A program made the position numbers and the translations under genes. Under the pieces are notes generated by a model that ran no database searches, had not been told where the DNA came from, and was given only the letters and a program-made list of their open reading frames with translations. This document shows positions 1-12,000 of a DNA stretch of 64,000 nucleotides, piece after piece. The stretch's first letter is position 1. Every line of letters begins with the position of its first letter. The stretch is from Acanthosoma haemorrhoidale (lineage: Eukaryota > Arthropoda > Insecta > Hemiptera > Acanthosomatidae), in assembly GCA_930367205.1 (NCBI GenBank), contig OV884015.1, forward strand, positions 38,121,288 to 38,185,287, given 5' to 3'.

Positions 1-56
1 ATTTGCCCCTCTTCCCTTTTGATACTTTTGGCTGTGATCGTTACTTTTATTACTAG

Positions 57-718
57 TGTAGTGACCCTAACTACATAAGTGTTAAATCACCCTATACTCT
101 GGTGCATATATAATGTATTGTAATTAGATGTAAAACATGGTAAAAGCTTTTTCTAGCAAATAAACGCATGGACCGGCAGTCGTAACAAGTCAGGTAACAG
201 CAGGTGCACTGGCTTAAAAGCTACCTGCCCGTCATAAAACAGACCCGGTAGACCTAGGGGCGCCTCTCATAAGCCTTAATGGGTGAGCCCCTAGCAGGCC
301 ATAAACTAAGCAACCCTTGTCCCCGGTCACGCGCCTTGTGACAGAGGTGCAGGTGTGACATCATAAACTTACCCCTTTCAGGCCAGGCTCCGCCTTCCGG
401 TCGGAAGGGGAAATAATGTTTAAACCAGAGGGTTTCGCCCTGTAGGCCTACTCTCTCTGCTGCACCTCTGAGCCTGTCACTCAGCCTCTTTGCAGACCCT
501 CTGGCGCCTTGCACCGAACTCTGAACATGTCTTATTCTTTATGAAACCTCTGTACCTCTTCTCTTGAACATAGTGTATTGTCGGGACACATACCTATCAT
601 AAATGGAGTCAGATATTAAACACCGACATGGAACAATGGTCCATGTTATAAACTACAACAATCCGCACTTGTCACCAGGGCTAGAGTGATTAGGCACTCC
701 TCTAGTGGCAACCCGACA
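57..718 (+). mobile_element. Solo LTR of an LTR retrotransposon
   Basis: This 662-base block begins TGTAGTGACC and ends CCCGACA. It is flanked on both sides by the same five bases, ACTAG (52-56 and 719-723), as expected for LTR integration. No internal region follows, so it is a solo LTR left by recombination between two LTRs. Its first 80 bases resemble the minus strand at about 43862-44024. Its last third (about 530-620) resembles 25300-25385 and the minus strand at 16930-16985, so related LTRs lie elsewhere in the window. Open frames inside it, including an 86-codon minus frame, have no family resemblance. Confidence 0.72.
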
Positions 719-994
719 ACTAGCATAAAAAAAAACATAAGCATAACTATATGATCAAACAAGTATTGAAGATAAAGGAATCTGAAATTGAAACTCTTAC
801 TCGAAATTTATACAATTTCTGACTTACTGCAGGACATCATCCAGAACTAACAATTCCAATTGTTCTCTAAATTGTTTTTTTAAATTTTTTAAAATATCTT
901 AAGGGCCTTGGAAACTTCAGAAGAGATGTCAACCGAAGCCAATCATCGTGTTCCTGGAAACATGACACACACTATGTCACTGATACACTGCTTG

Positions 995-2540
<1,546 letters not shown>

Positions 2541-2559
2541 ACATGTTTTTTTGAGATGT

Positions 2560-2680
2560 TTTTTTATACCCCCTTGTATAAAAGTATACAATCCAATAAA
2601 TATCCTGACAATGAATCTATTTACAATGCCCTGTAGCTAGCCTACATTTTATACAATTTTCATCATGCCTTGTTAAGTGA
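2560..2680 (-). repeat. Possible LINE 3' tail fragment
   Basis: A stretch around 2605-2655 (ATGAATCTATTTACAATG, then a TGTAGCT-like block) resembles 47891-47940 and, more loosely, the 3' tails of the jockey-like LINEs at 37226 and 55685. It is short and diverged. Confidence 0.35.
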
Positions 2681-2739
2681 AGAATACGCCCACTTACGTA
2701 ACAGGAAGGAATTCAATAACGTTGAGAGGTTCAGGCCAC

Positions 2740-3385
2740 CCTCACTCGGATCTACTCAAAAGAAACTGATTTGCGATCCAAATCACTAACTTTGAGTCAC
2801 TTTCGCACTTAGGTAAGCCACATATGGCATTACTAGTTACTAAACAGTTAGTAACGCATTAGTGATACGCTCCAAGAGATTAATCTATCGAGTCACTCCC
2901 CAGTAGCTTCACAATTTTTCATCTACCCAAAGGATACCGATTGTCGTGTTATTTTGCTATTGAATTGCTTTAGTTTATTTTTAAAAACAAGGCGTAATGT
3001 TAAGTTTTTTTGCTTCACGAATAAATATTGTTTTAGGAAAACATTTGAAACGTTTTATTAATAAATATTCCCTCTAAACCGAACTATCCCTTGCAATCAT
3101 TAGTTCGGTGAGACCCTAATCCACTCCTACTCTTTATTGCTAATAATACGACAATAAGATGAAATTCTAACTGACCTACGAATACAAGAAACTGATACAA
3201 TATTTTTGCTGTTATTATTAATATTGCTAGCAATAGTTCAATAAATCGTATATTTCCATTTCCAATGCAGAGATGCTCGCAGTTATAGAAAATAGAAGGC
3301 TATTTGGTTTGGATTTTTGAGTAGGCCTCCTGTATGGATCGGAGTCACCAATGCGTTAGTAACCGATTAGTACCTTTACAACCAC
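2740..3385. repeat. Imperfect inverted repeat block
   Basis: The segment near 2844-2873 (TAGTAACGCATTAGTGA...) recurs as an imperfect reverse complement near 3330-3372. A second short match, TACTCAAAA, lies outside it on each side. This may be the ends of an old DNA transposon, but no transposase is visible between them. Confidence 0.35.
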
Positions 3386-3539
3386 AGACCCGTTTAGTTT
3401 GATTAGCTCCGTGTGCCTAAGATTTGTGTCCGATGATTGGTGAGAAAATAAAACACGTTATAAGGAAAACCCAAAATCGTCAGAACATCATCCCGTGTAC
3501 TGAACTTGAGGCATGTTTATATTTAGTAAGACTCTTAAC

Positions 3540-3760
3540 TGGCATCATTTCCGTGCGATGACCTGCGTGCGGGAACTACGTCAAAAAAGGTTATCTTTTC
3601 GGCCAATAGGAAGCTTGGACCACGTGGGCACGCTAGACGGGGAAATCTGTGAACAGGGAGTTCCTGTGACGTCCGGTAGCCTCAGCTGATACCGACTGGG
3701 GATTCCCGCCACCCTTGGACGTCATCTTCAGGGAACCCATTTGCAACGAGGAAAGTAGCT
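3540..3760. other. GC-richer island of unknown nature
   Basis: About 220 bases of clearly higher GC than the flanks, containing a CCAAT and a CACGTG near 3602-3625. It has no long open frame. It could be an LTR or promoter remnant, but I cannot tell which. Confidence 0.3.
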
Positions 3761-3874
3761 CCACTGGTTACTAATTGAACTGAATTGGACTGTATTGGAT
3801 CACCCCTTAGCAATTTTCTGGTTATTAACACTAACGTTCGTACCATGCGAAAGTTAATTTTACAAAACGCCTTT

Positions 3875-3958
3875 AAGTATCTCCAAATATCTTTTATTTG
3901 TTATATAGCATCAGAAGTCAACATTTCGCTTATTCACGCATCTTCAGAACGGTGAATG
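3875..3958 (-). ncRNA. Hammerhead-like repeat, copy 1 (diverged)
   Basis: On the minus strand, CTGAAGA (3941-3947) is followed by a GCG/AGC hairpin with loop TGAATA and then GAAA (3924-3927). This is the order of a hammerhead core, CUGANGA, stem II, GAAA. The expected cleavage triplet is GTT here and stem I is weak, so this copy is probably inactive. Downstream bases (TTTGGAGATACTTAAAGG) match the tails of the other copies. Confidence 0.5.
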
Positions 3959-3999
3959 ATCATAGAATAGATTAGAATAATAAAAATAAAAAATAAAAA

Positions 4000-5100
4000 A
4001 ATCCAAAAAAATGTAGAAATGACAAATTCATACCTGGCAAATAAAAAGAACTATATATTGTATCACAAAATAAAGTGTGAACCTCTGTGTGTAAAAATAA
4101 TAATAGTAATATAACAACATTGAACTAAATTTAGCAAATAAAGACAATATAAAGAAGTCGGTTCAGTACAATAAGGTATTAAATGAAAACCATTAAATTA
4201 ATATAAAAAAAAAAGTAACATACCAGCTAAATATATTGTACTATAGTAACAGCGAAGAAAGGTCAGCGAAACTTCTGGATTTATGTAGTATACAATTAAA
4301 TAAAAATAGAAATGCAAAGAATGAAAGTATGAAAATGTAATGTAATGAATAAATCGTTCCCAAGCGTATACATGGATGGTGAGGAGGTGTTGGAAAACGA
4401 ACGTTTTGAAGGTATCCCTTCAAGGGGGTCGTAGGGATGAAGCATGGTGGATATTAGGAGATACAGAATTCCAGAGATTAGTGGAGCATGGAACGACGGA
4501 TGGTATGCTGCAGGTTTGTGGGCAGGATTTGAACTGTAGAGTATTGTATCTATGAAGACGGTGATGAGATACCTTCTTAATTAATTACAACTCTAAGCCT
4601 TACACGCAACTGATAATAGTATGATATTTTAAAGGAAATATACAGTTGACTGCCATTCACGAACTTGAATCTTATTTGATCCTGTAAGAGGACAGTCCTA
4701 AGTGGTCTGGTGTTACTTGATGATCCACGAACCTTATTCAAGCATAATATAAACAAGCATAATATGACGCCGACATACACATACCATATTTAAATAACGC
4801 CAAGTTTGGATAAACACGATAGTTCGCCTTTTTTCTCCAAGTGGGAGTACTTAATGGCCTATAATATATAACAATAAAAATATATTAAATTCATTTTTTA
4901 AAGGCGGATAAATGTGAATATATATTTTGATGCTAGTGATCCACAATATGCCGAGGTGTGCCAAGAGTGGGCAGCGATGCGCACGTCCTATGGAATACAT
5001 CACTGGAATCATTAATATTCGCTAACATTTAATATTTTATATTATTTAATAATTTTAATATTCGCTCGAGCAAAGATTCCTAATTATTAATTATTGTTTA
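4000..5100. other. AT-rich stretch with nothing recognised
   Basis: Simple A-rich and T-rich sequence with short chance frames on the minus strand. No domain, splice pattern or RNA fold was recognised. Confidence 0.6.
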
Positions 5101-5136
5101 CCGAATGAATAGTACAATGAATTTCAATTACTATTA

Positions 5137-5237
5137 TTCACAGTCCCGAGGATGCCTGGAAACGTCGAATGTTGGTCTACCTAGGATAATCGACAAAATA
5201 TATTTCGAGAGCCTTAAAGCATTTTTGAAAAATGAAT
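5137..5237 (+). ncRNA. Hammerhead-like repeat, copy 2 (broken)
   Basis: CAGTC (5141-5145) is followed by CCGAGGA, in which the second core base is C instead of T, then GCC, then GAAACGTCG. The 3' side of stem II is missing. The tail TTTCGAGAGCCTTAAAGC at about 5203-5221 matches the tail near 36390. It belongs to the same family as the copies at 15453 and 15707 but is inactive by sequence. Confidence 0.5.
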
Positions 5238-5889
5238 TTTCACAAATTGTAATTGTTATTATTACAAAGGATTTTTTTTTTTTTTGGTTTGTTACGTTTT
5301 AAGTACATTGTTAACAATAAGTATATCAGGCGAATATCTAAAACAAACTGTTATATATAATAACGCATGAATGTCTTACATCTGCCGAAAAAAAAATTAC
5401 CTAAACACTTCCATATCAATACAAAAGCTATCAGAACTATATTATAACTAAATTATAAGGAGGATTACTATTTACAGATGGAATAGAATGTTATATATTG
5501 TCAATACAAGAGCAAACTTACGAATATGAAAAATGCCCATTTTTTTTTCGGGAAAGTTTATCAAAAATCTAGGGATGCATTTTGTAAATACATAAAAAAG
5601 TGATAACATCATTGATTGCCCGGGGAAAATGGAATCCATTGGGAAAAATCCTTTGGAAATAACAAAGTACTTCATTACATCACGTTTATTATTTATTGTT
5701 ACTTTTCATTAGATAACAAATAATTCCTTTGAGATAAGAATCAGGGATACATTGTTGAATTGCTAGCATAATGTGTTAAGTGGGTTTGTGTATTTTTTAT
5801 CTAAGTAACTGCTGTTAGAATTTATCCTCAATGGGCATCACATTAGTTTTATTGTTTACTAACGTAAAAGTTAATAATTATATTCAGGC

Positions 5890-6380
5890 TAGGCTTCTTA
5901 TAATGGTGGCATAAGGTGGTCGATCCCCTTAAGAGATGTATACCGGACGGTCTCACAGCAAGCGTTCCCCACAAACGCCTTTCCACGTTCCGACCTGGAC
6001 ATCAGTACAGATAGCACGGATTTGAAATTAACAAGGAGCATAGAACGCTCGATCACAGTTTAATTAGTGCTATAAAAATTGAAACGTATCTACATACGAC
6101 ACAGGCACTTGAACTGATAAAAAACGAACTCGAATACCTGTATGGCATATATATTGTAACGATTCAACCCTGAGAATTTATGATAAAATTAACTCCGAAT
6201 TTATGGCACTTCATTCTCTTAAACGAGAGCCTGGATCGCTGGAGGAGTTTGCGAGAAGATTATGCATAATTAATTAAGATAATGCATAACTTTGTGTTGA
6301 AGATGCATAATTAACGTATTTAACATATCGGGACACCAGCTCGAAGGAGTCAACTGAAATGTACAGACGGGGAACGGTGG
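5890..6380 (+). pseudogene. Possible LTR-retroelement gag remnant
   Basis: Read on the + strand near 6200-6275, a short stretch encodes LKREPGSLEEFARRLC-like residues, a pattern seen in gag capsid regions (a Leu-rich helix followed by EF..R). It is broken by stops on both sides. I could not connect it to any LTR. Low confidence. Confidence 0.25.
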
Positions 6381-7034
6381 GTGGTGCAGAAGATGCTATG
6401 TTGAGTGTTATGTATCACTCAATGTAATGTAATAATATTAATATAGTTAAGACTGTGCCAATTTATTATATTAGTTAATTTAATTGATTTATTAATTTTT
6501 TCTATTTTGGTCACTAAAGTCGTTAAAAAAAGTGTTAAAATGTATGTATACATTTCACCTTTTATGAGAGTATGATATTTTATTTTAAGCTGTACGTAAC
6601 AATTATCTTTATTTTAGCGTTTAAAAACGAAGATAATTTTTTGAAAACGCTCAGGATATACAATAGAAGTATCAACACTTTGTGGGCAGAGAAATAATTT
6701 CAAATTATCACTAAAATATAAACTACCATACCTGGGTTACCTAAGCTATAATTATAAAAATGTATCATTGAAAAATAAAATGGTGAGCACACTGATCATT
6801 GGATCTAGTAGTGAAAGATCGATAAAATAATTATTTTCGTTTCAGATACATCTACAGATAACGATATGATTTAGATGACTGATGCATTAATGAATATCCA
6901 CCTGTGAGCGACCTTAGCTAGGCAACTTGCAGGGTGCTATTAATGTTGTAACTGATGGGTCCTCTACTTAGCATCAATCACTAATGAGCCATCTTGATTT
7001 GCACTCGATCGAATGAGGCTAAGTAAAATAATTG

Positions 7035-7205
7035 ATCATCATGAGCGACAGGGGCCGAATATTCGAGTGATGTAGCCCTTGCATTATTAGTTATTGGAGG
7101 CATTTATAATTAGCGACTGGCCAAGAGGCGCTCATATGGTTAATTCCCTTTGGCTGGCCAACATGTCGCTGCGGTTCCAAACCACTCACAGGTACACCGT
7201 AGGGA
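7035..7205 (+). repeat. tRNA-related SINE-like repeat, copy 1
   Basis: Nearly identical to 48297-48466 over its full length and to 28957-29080 over its 3' two thirds. It contains TGGCCAAGAGG (7118-7128), close to a pol III A box, and GGTTCCAAACC (7173-7183), one mismatch from the B box, with 44 bases between them. This spacing fits a tRNA-type internal promoter. Similarity stops sharply after ACCGTAGGGA. Confidence 0.5.
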
Positions 7206-7209
7206 TTAT

Positions 7210-8929
7210 ACACCGTTATGGTTAATAGCTTTTACCATTGATTATTTCATATTACTTTTATAATTGAAATTAATAATACAGAATTTTTAAGAACATATTA
7301 CTTTACGTAAGCAGACATTTTATTAGCTCGGTTCTAATCAAGTGGGGTTATATAGTAGTTATATTATTTTAATTTTATTGTAAGGGTAGAGCGAGGGTAG
7401 TTATAATAAATAAAATGCAGTGCAACAGTATCATTTTACATTCGTTCATTTAGTATCTACTTAATTAATTTAATTTATTTTATAAAGAAAGTTATTATTT
7501 ATATTAAAATAACACTATGTGGAAAAAAAAAACCATTATTTTTATATCAGTTGACTTTTCGCCTCAGGGCAAAAAAGCAAACATTACATCAAAAAAATAT
7601 ATAAGTATTAAATTTTTTGTATATAAAGTAATAAATTATAAAACGGCTAACAATCCAAAGTATAAAACAACAGGGCTATGAATCATATAATTTTTCACAA
7701 TTAAGGTTTATATTATTCTACCAATACATACTGACCGAATTGGTAACTCCTGGAAAGTTTAACGTACATTTAAAATGGTAGCTACACATTACATTAAAAA
7801 GTAAGTTTCTTAACTGCATATTAAGTTATTTTTTTAAATTGCAACGAGAAAGCAAATTCCTATCCACCAAGTAACCATGTATGAAATACTGTGATAGGGT
7901 TAGGTTGAATATACTTAAGAAAGAATATTAACCCTTTTACCCCAGACATTAAAAGATTATATTTTTAAGCAGTGGACACTGTCATTTTACACGTCACATT
8001 TCATTTTTTGCTACTCTTAAATTTAGCATCTCCTTAATTAATTTTATATATTTATAATAAAACAAAACAAACATTATTATTTCAGTTTTTACTGAGTAGG
8101 TTTTTGCTATATTTATCCCACCATTTTTAATGGATACAACCTTAGTGTACGGATTCAGTGACCAAACCATGTAACATTTCAATCGGGATTCATGGCAAAA
8201 ATGTTGATATTATAAGTAATAAACATAAAAACAAAATGCATATTATTAATCAGGAAATTAGTACATGAATGAGTCTTTTGGTTGATTAAGAATAATAGGA
8301 TATAAAAACTAAACGTTATAAACCTCGTACCATGGGAACTTCCCATTTGGGAACTTTGAGAAAATATTTTTTTATGATTTGCTCAAAACCTGATTTAAAT
8401 ATTTTTTTTCTATAGCTCAGCTTCGTAGGAAATTAGAGATAAAACCAAAAGAAAGACGAATATATTAAAAAAAAATAAAAATAGTTTTGAGAGTCAGCAA
8501 TATTTTTATCAAAGTTCTTTTTCAGTAAATGGTACGGTCTTAAGTATTTTTGGCGGATAAATATATTTAATGTTTAAAAATCCTTAGTACGATGAAAAAA
8601 AATGTCGAGATAATTTATCCTTGTATTTACTAGTTTATGTATTTTGCTAGTAACTGAAACCCGTACTTAAATAATTGATATACATATATTTGAAAAAGTA
8701 TATCTTAGTGATAGCCTTTAATTGATTTGTCTATTTGACAAATGTGTTCATATCCGTTGCAAAGACTTACATAAGGTCTTTGATAGTTCTTACTCTTCCT
8801 ATACAAAAATGATTCTCTGCATTCTTTATATTGTTGTTTATAAATAATACATTTTTCTTAGAATATCTTTATTTTCTGAATTCAATTATTAAGCGGACTT
8901 ATTAAATATGTATTATATCTGTCGGATAG
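7210..8929. other. AT-rich upstream region of receptor 1
   Basis: Very AT-rich. The missing N-terminal exon and promoter of receptor 1 should lie here or further upstream, but no ATG exon with a phase-2 GT donor stood out. Short frames here look random. Confidence 0.5.
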
Positions 8930-9098
8930 AACTGTGATCCTAGGATTGAGAAACACTGGGACTCCCTTGCCTTGGACTGCAGATGATTCATGGCGCAAAA
9001 AATCTATTTATCAAGTTTACAGTAACATTCTGTTGAGTCTTGTCTTGTACCAGCTCGTTTTCGGCGTATATTCTGCTGTAATTATTGACAATTTTCAG
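8930..9098 (+). CDS. Receptor 1 exon A (TM1)
   Basis: The acceptor is GGATAG before 8930 and the donor is CAG|GTAAAC at 9099. One base completes a split codon, then 56 codons follow. A GTG near 8934 that could be read as a start is internal to the exon: the phase-2 acceptor matches those of the two paralogues. The TM1 segment is rich in Leu, Val and Tyr. Confidence 0.8.
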
Positions 9099-12000
9099 GT
9101 AAACAAATTAAGTATGTAACTAAAATTAAAATTATGAAATATCTTCGACTTGTAAGTTATGCATACATTAATGTATAATCTAATGCTCCAAAGACAAATG
9201 CATATGTATTCGATGATGTGGCTGCTGTTGTTAGGAGCTTATAAATATCTGTTGCAAGGGAACATGGAAAAAATATGCATTGAAAGTTCACGCGTACATT
9301 TGGCTGAGATATTAAGTCAGATTCAAATGGTTCTTGTAGCGACTGTTGGTTTAGAGGTCCTCAACATACCGACATAGTATGACTTGCTTGAGTGTCTAGG
9401 TCTCGGGTTTCTAGGGTTTTTTCCTATATAAGGTAATAGCGTAAATTGTTATATGGTGAAAATATATAGTTCCCATATATGGAACATAAAATAATTATAG
9501 TTAATAATATATTTATTATTGGCCGTAGATAAGCCAAATTATACATATTTGTAATTCTAATAATTAATTAATTGAGAGGTACTACTTTGTTGGATTGCCG
9601 TGGCAACCCACGCGACGATGCGAGGGAAAAGAGTGCACCAGTCTTACTTATGATACCGAGGTAGAGGACCCCACCTGTTTTGGCCGAAACTCAAAGCGAG
9701 AACCTGAAGCTATGTTTTAATCGTGAGTCCATGTGATTTTAAAGGTACAATTATCAAGTCACGATCGCAGGTATTAAAATTATCAGTATTATTATTATTA
9801 TAGTATTATTGAAGAAAAAATAGAGCCTGTAATGAAAAGAGTTACTTGAGTTTTTCACATTATCCATTTTTACAAAGAATAATCTTTTGTATTTGATTTT
9901 AATAATTTTAATATTGTCAAACTATTGTAATCCTACTCTTCTTATTATAAAAATAAATACGTATACCTCATGTTTTGGGGTAAAACCATGTTTTATTTTT
10001 TATTTCCTATTTATTGTTATGTATAGTACCTAAGTAACTGACTATCTAACTTAATGTTTTATGTGTCGTTAGTATCTCTTAAATGCTTCCTGTTGTTGGA
10101 GAATAACAAGGGGAATAAAAGATACCTGGGAATCAAGCCTTTTTTCTATCTTGGTCTTAGTGGTTATACAGTGAATGATCTATTGGCTAGTCCAGCTGGA
10201 GTATTTGGGGTTGGCATCCTAATTCCGTTAGTTTATTATTATAAACTATTATAGTTTAATCCTCCAAAGAAACAGTAGTACAAGACTAAGGGTTCGCATG
10301 TATGTATGATCGATCGGTTCATTAGTTCATTGAGGGAGCTGGATAATTACCATGCTACCACTGACAACAGTTAGTTCGAGCGAGCGAGGAGTCTGTATTT
10401 GCCGAACGTCATAAAATATTATAAGTTGTTATTAAACGCTACCAGGGCTAGGTGTATCTTGATTATTCAAATTTGTTATTGGAATTCCGTTGCTATGAGG
10501 AAATTCAACATCCTTTCACATTCTACCCGCCAATCATGCTTTTTTTCCCAATGTGCTGGGCATGTCCCTGGTCTTATTTCTTTGTAGAGGACGGTCATTC
10601 TGAAAATATTGTACAACCAATCGCTCTGTATAAGGATCGCAAGTCATGGGATCGAGGTTTAATTGAATGAAAGTGTGAGAGAAGGCAGTGGGTTCAATGT
10701 TGAGCCTCCACAGTACAACTCACTCTCGTTCTGACAACTTCTGTTGCTCCTCAGGGCTTTGTTTACTTGGGACTGCCAAGACTCTACTCGTCTTTTGTGT
10801 AGCTACATCTAAATTCCAGTCTTCTTTTGAATAGCTATTTATAGTTGTGTATCCCTCCCATCGTTTGCGTTTCCTCGTTTACAGAGATGACAATTTGTGG
10901 GATATCACAGTAAGGAAACTACCCTAAACTACAAAGTTTGACAACACGGAAATATGGTCGAGGAGGTGATCATATAAAGACTGGACTATGAATGAATAGG
11001 ATCGATCCATGGTCACTAAACTTTGCCGGATCCGGGTTAAATTAGATTTAGATTACTGCTGCGAACGTATGGAACTAGAATTTAGTGTTTGCACTTGGAG
11101 TATGGTTTGATTATTTGATAGTGATATTGTCGATGTGCATGTCTGCATGACTCCACAATCTGAGGCTTGAACTGTGCTAGTGCATTGGCCATTTTACCTT
11201 CAACTGGTAAACCAATAATTTTTTTTTGCTACTTTTCCTATCCCATTTACTTGTCTAACCAAAGCATTCAATATGCGGATCGTTTCACAGGAAAGGTGCA
11301 GGCTTGGAAATATCACTAGTATAGCTACCAACTCCGCGTTGCTGACATTGTACTTCATACTGTGTCAACAACGTCTGGTGACTTACTACGAAAGCTGCAA
11401 CATCCTGAACGAAAGGATCGTGAGCAAAGACCCCGAGAAGACTCGATACTTTGGAGAGATGTACCTCGGTGTGGCCGACAAGAACAACTCCTTCACTAAG
11501 AAGGTGCTGCTTTTCGTCTGTTGGACCCCGGTGATCTATTGCATCCCCGTCCCGGTCATTGACTCTATCAAGGGCAGCTACAGGGCGACACTTCCTCTGC
11601 CGATACTCTCCCCGTATGATGACCATCGGCCGGGAGTGTACGAGCTTACCTTCTGCCTCCACATGCTGGGGCTGGTCATAGCCGTCACGAGGAAGTTTGG
11701 CAACGACTGCTTTTTTCTCGCTCTGTTCAAAGTGCAGATAGTCTACCTCAGGCATCTGACCGTTTCCATCAAGAGTCTTGGGCTGGAGTTTAAGGGAGGA
11801 AACAATCACATCATTAAGAAGAAATTGGTAGCTTGGATTCAAATGCATCAAGAAATTGTAAGGTGGGTAACCAACGTGATAATTTTTGTATGATTGATTA
11901 TTTTTGTGCGCAATATACCTTATTCTTTCTTTAACTCAATATTGCCTTAAATAGTCTATAATGAGGTCACAACCCATTGGTCAGATTTACTAATGCTGTG

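Noticed and set aside
9590..9720. A possible tRNA or rRNA-like GC-rich patch in intron 1 of receptor 1
   Set aside because: No cloverleaf or matching B box could be drawn, and no second copy was found.
11285..11851. A 188-codon open frame on the minus strand
   Set aside because: It lies exactly opposite exon B of receptor 1, and similar shadows occur opposite exon B of receptors 2 and 3. It has no motif of its own.
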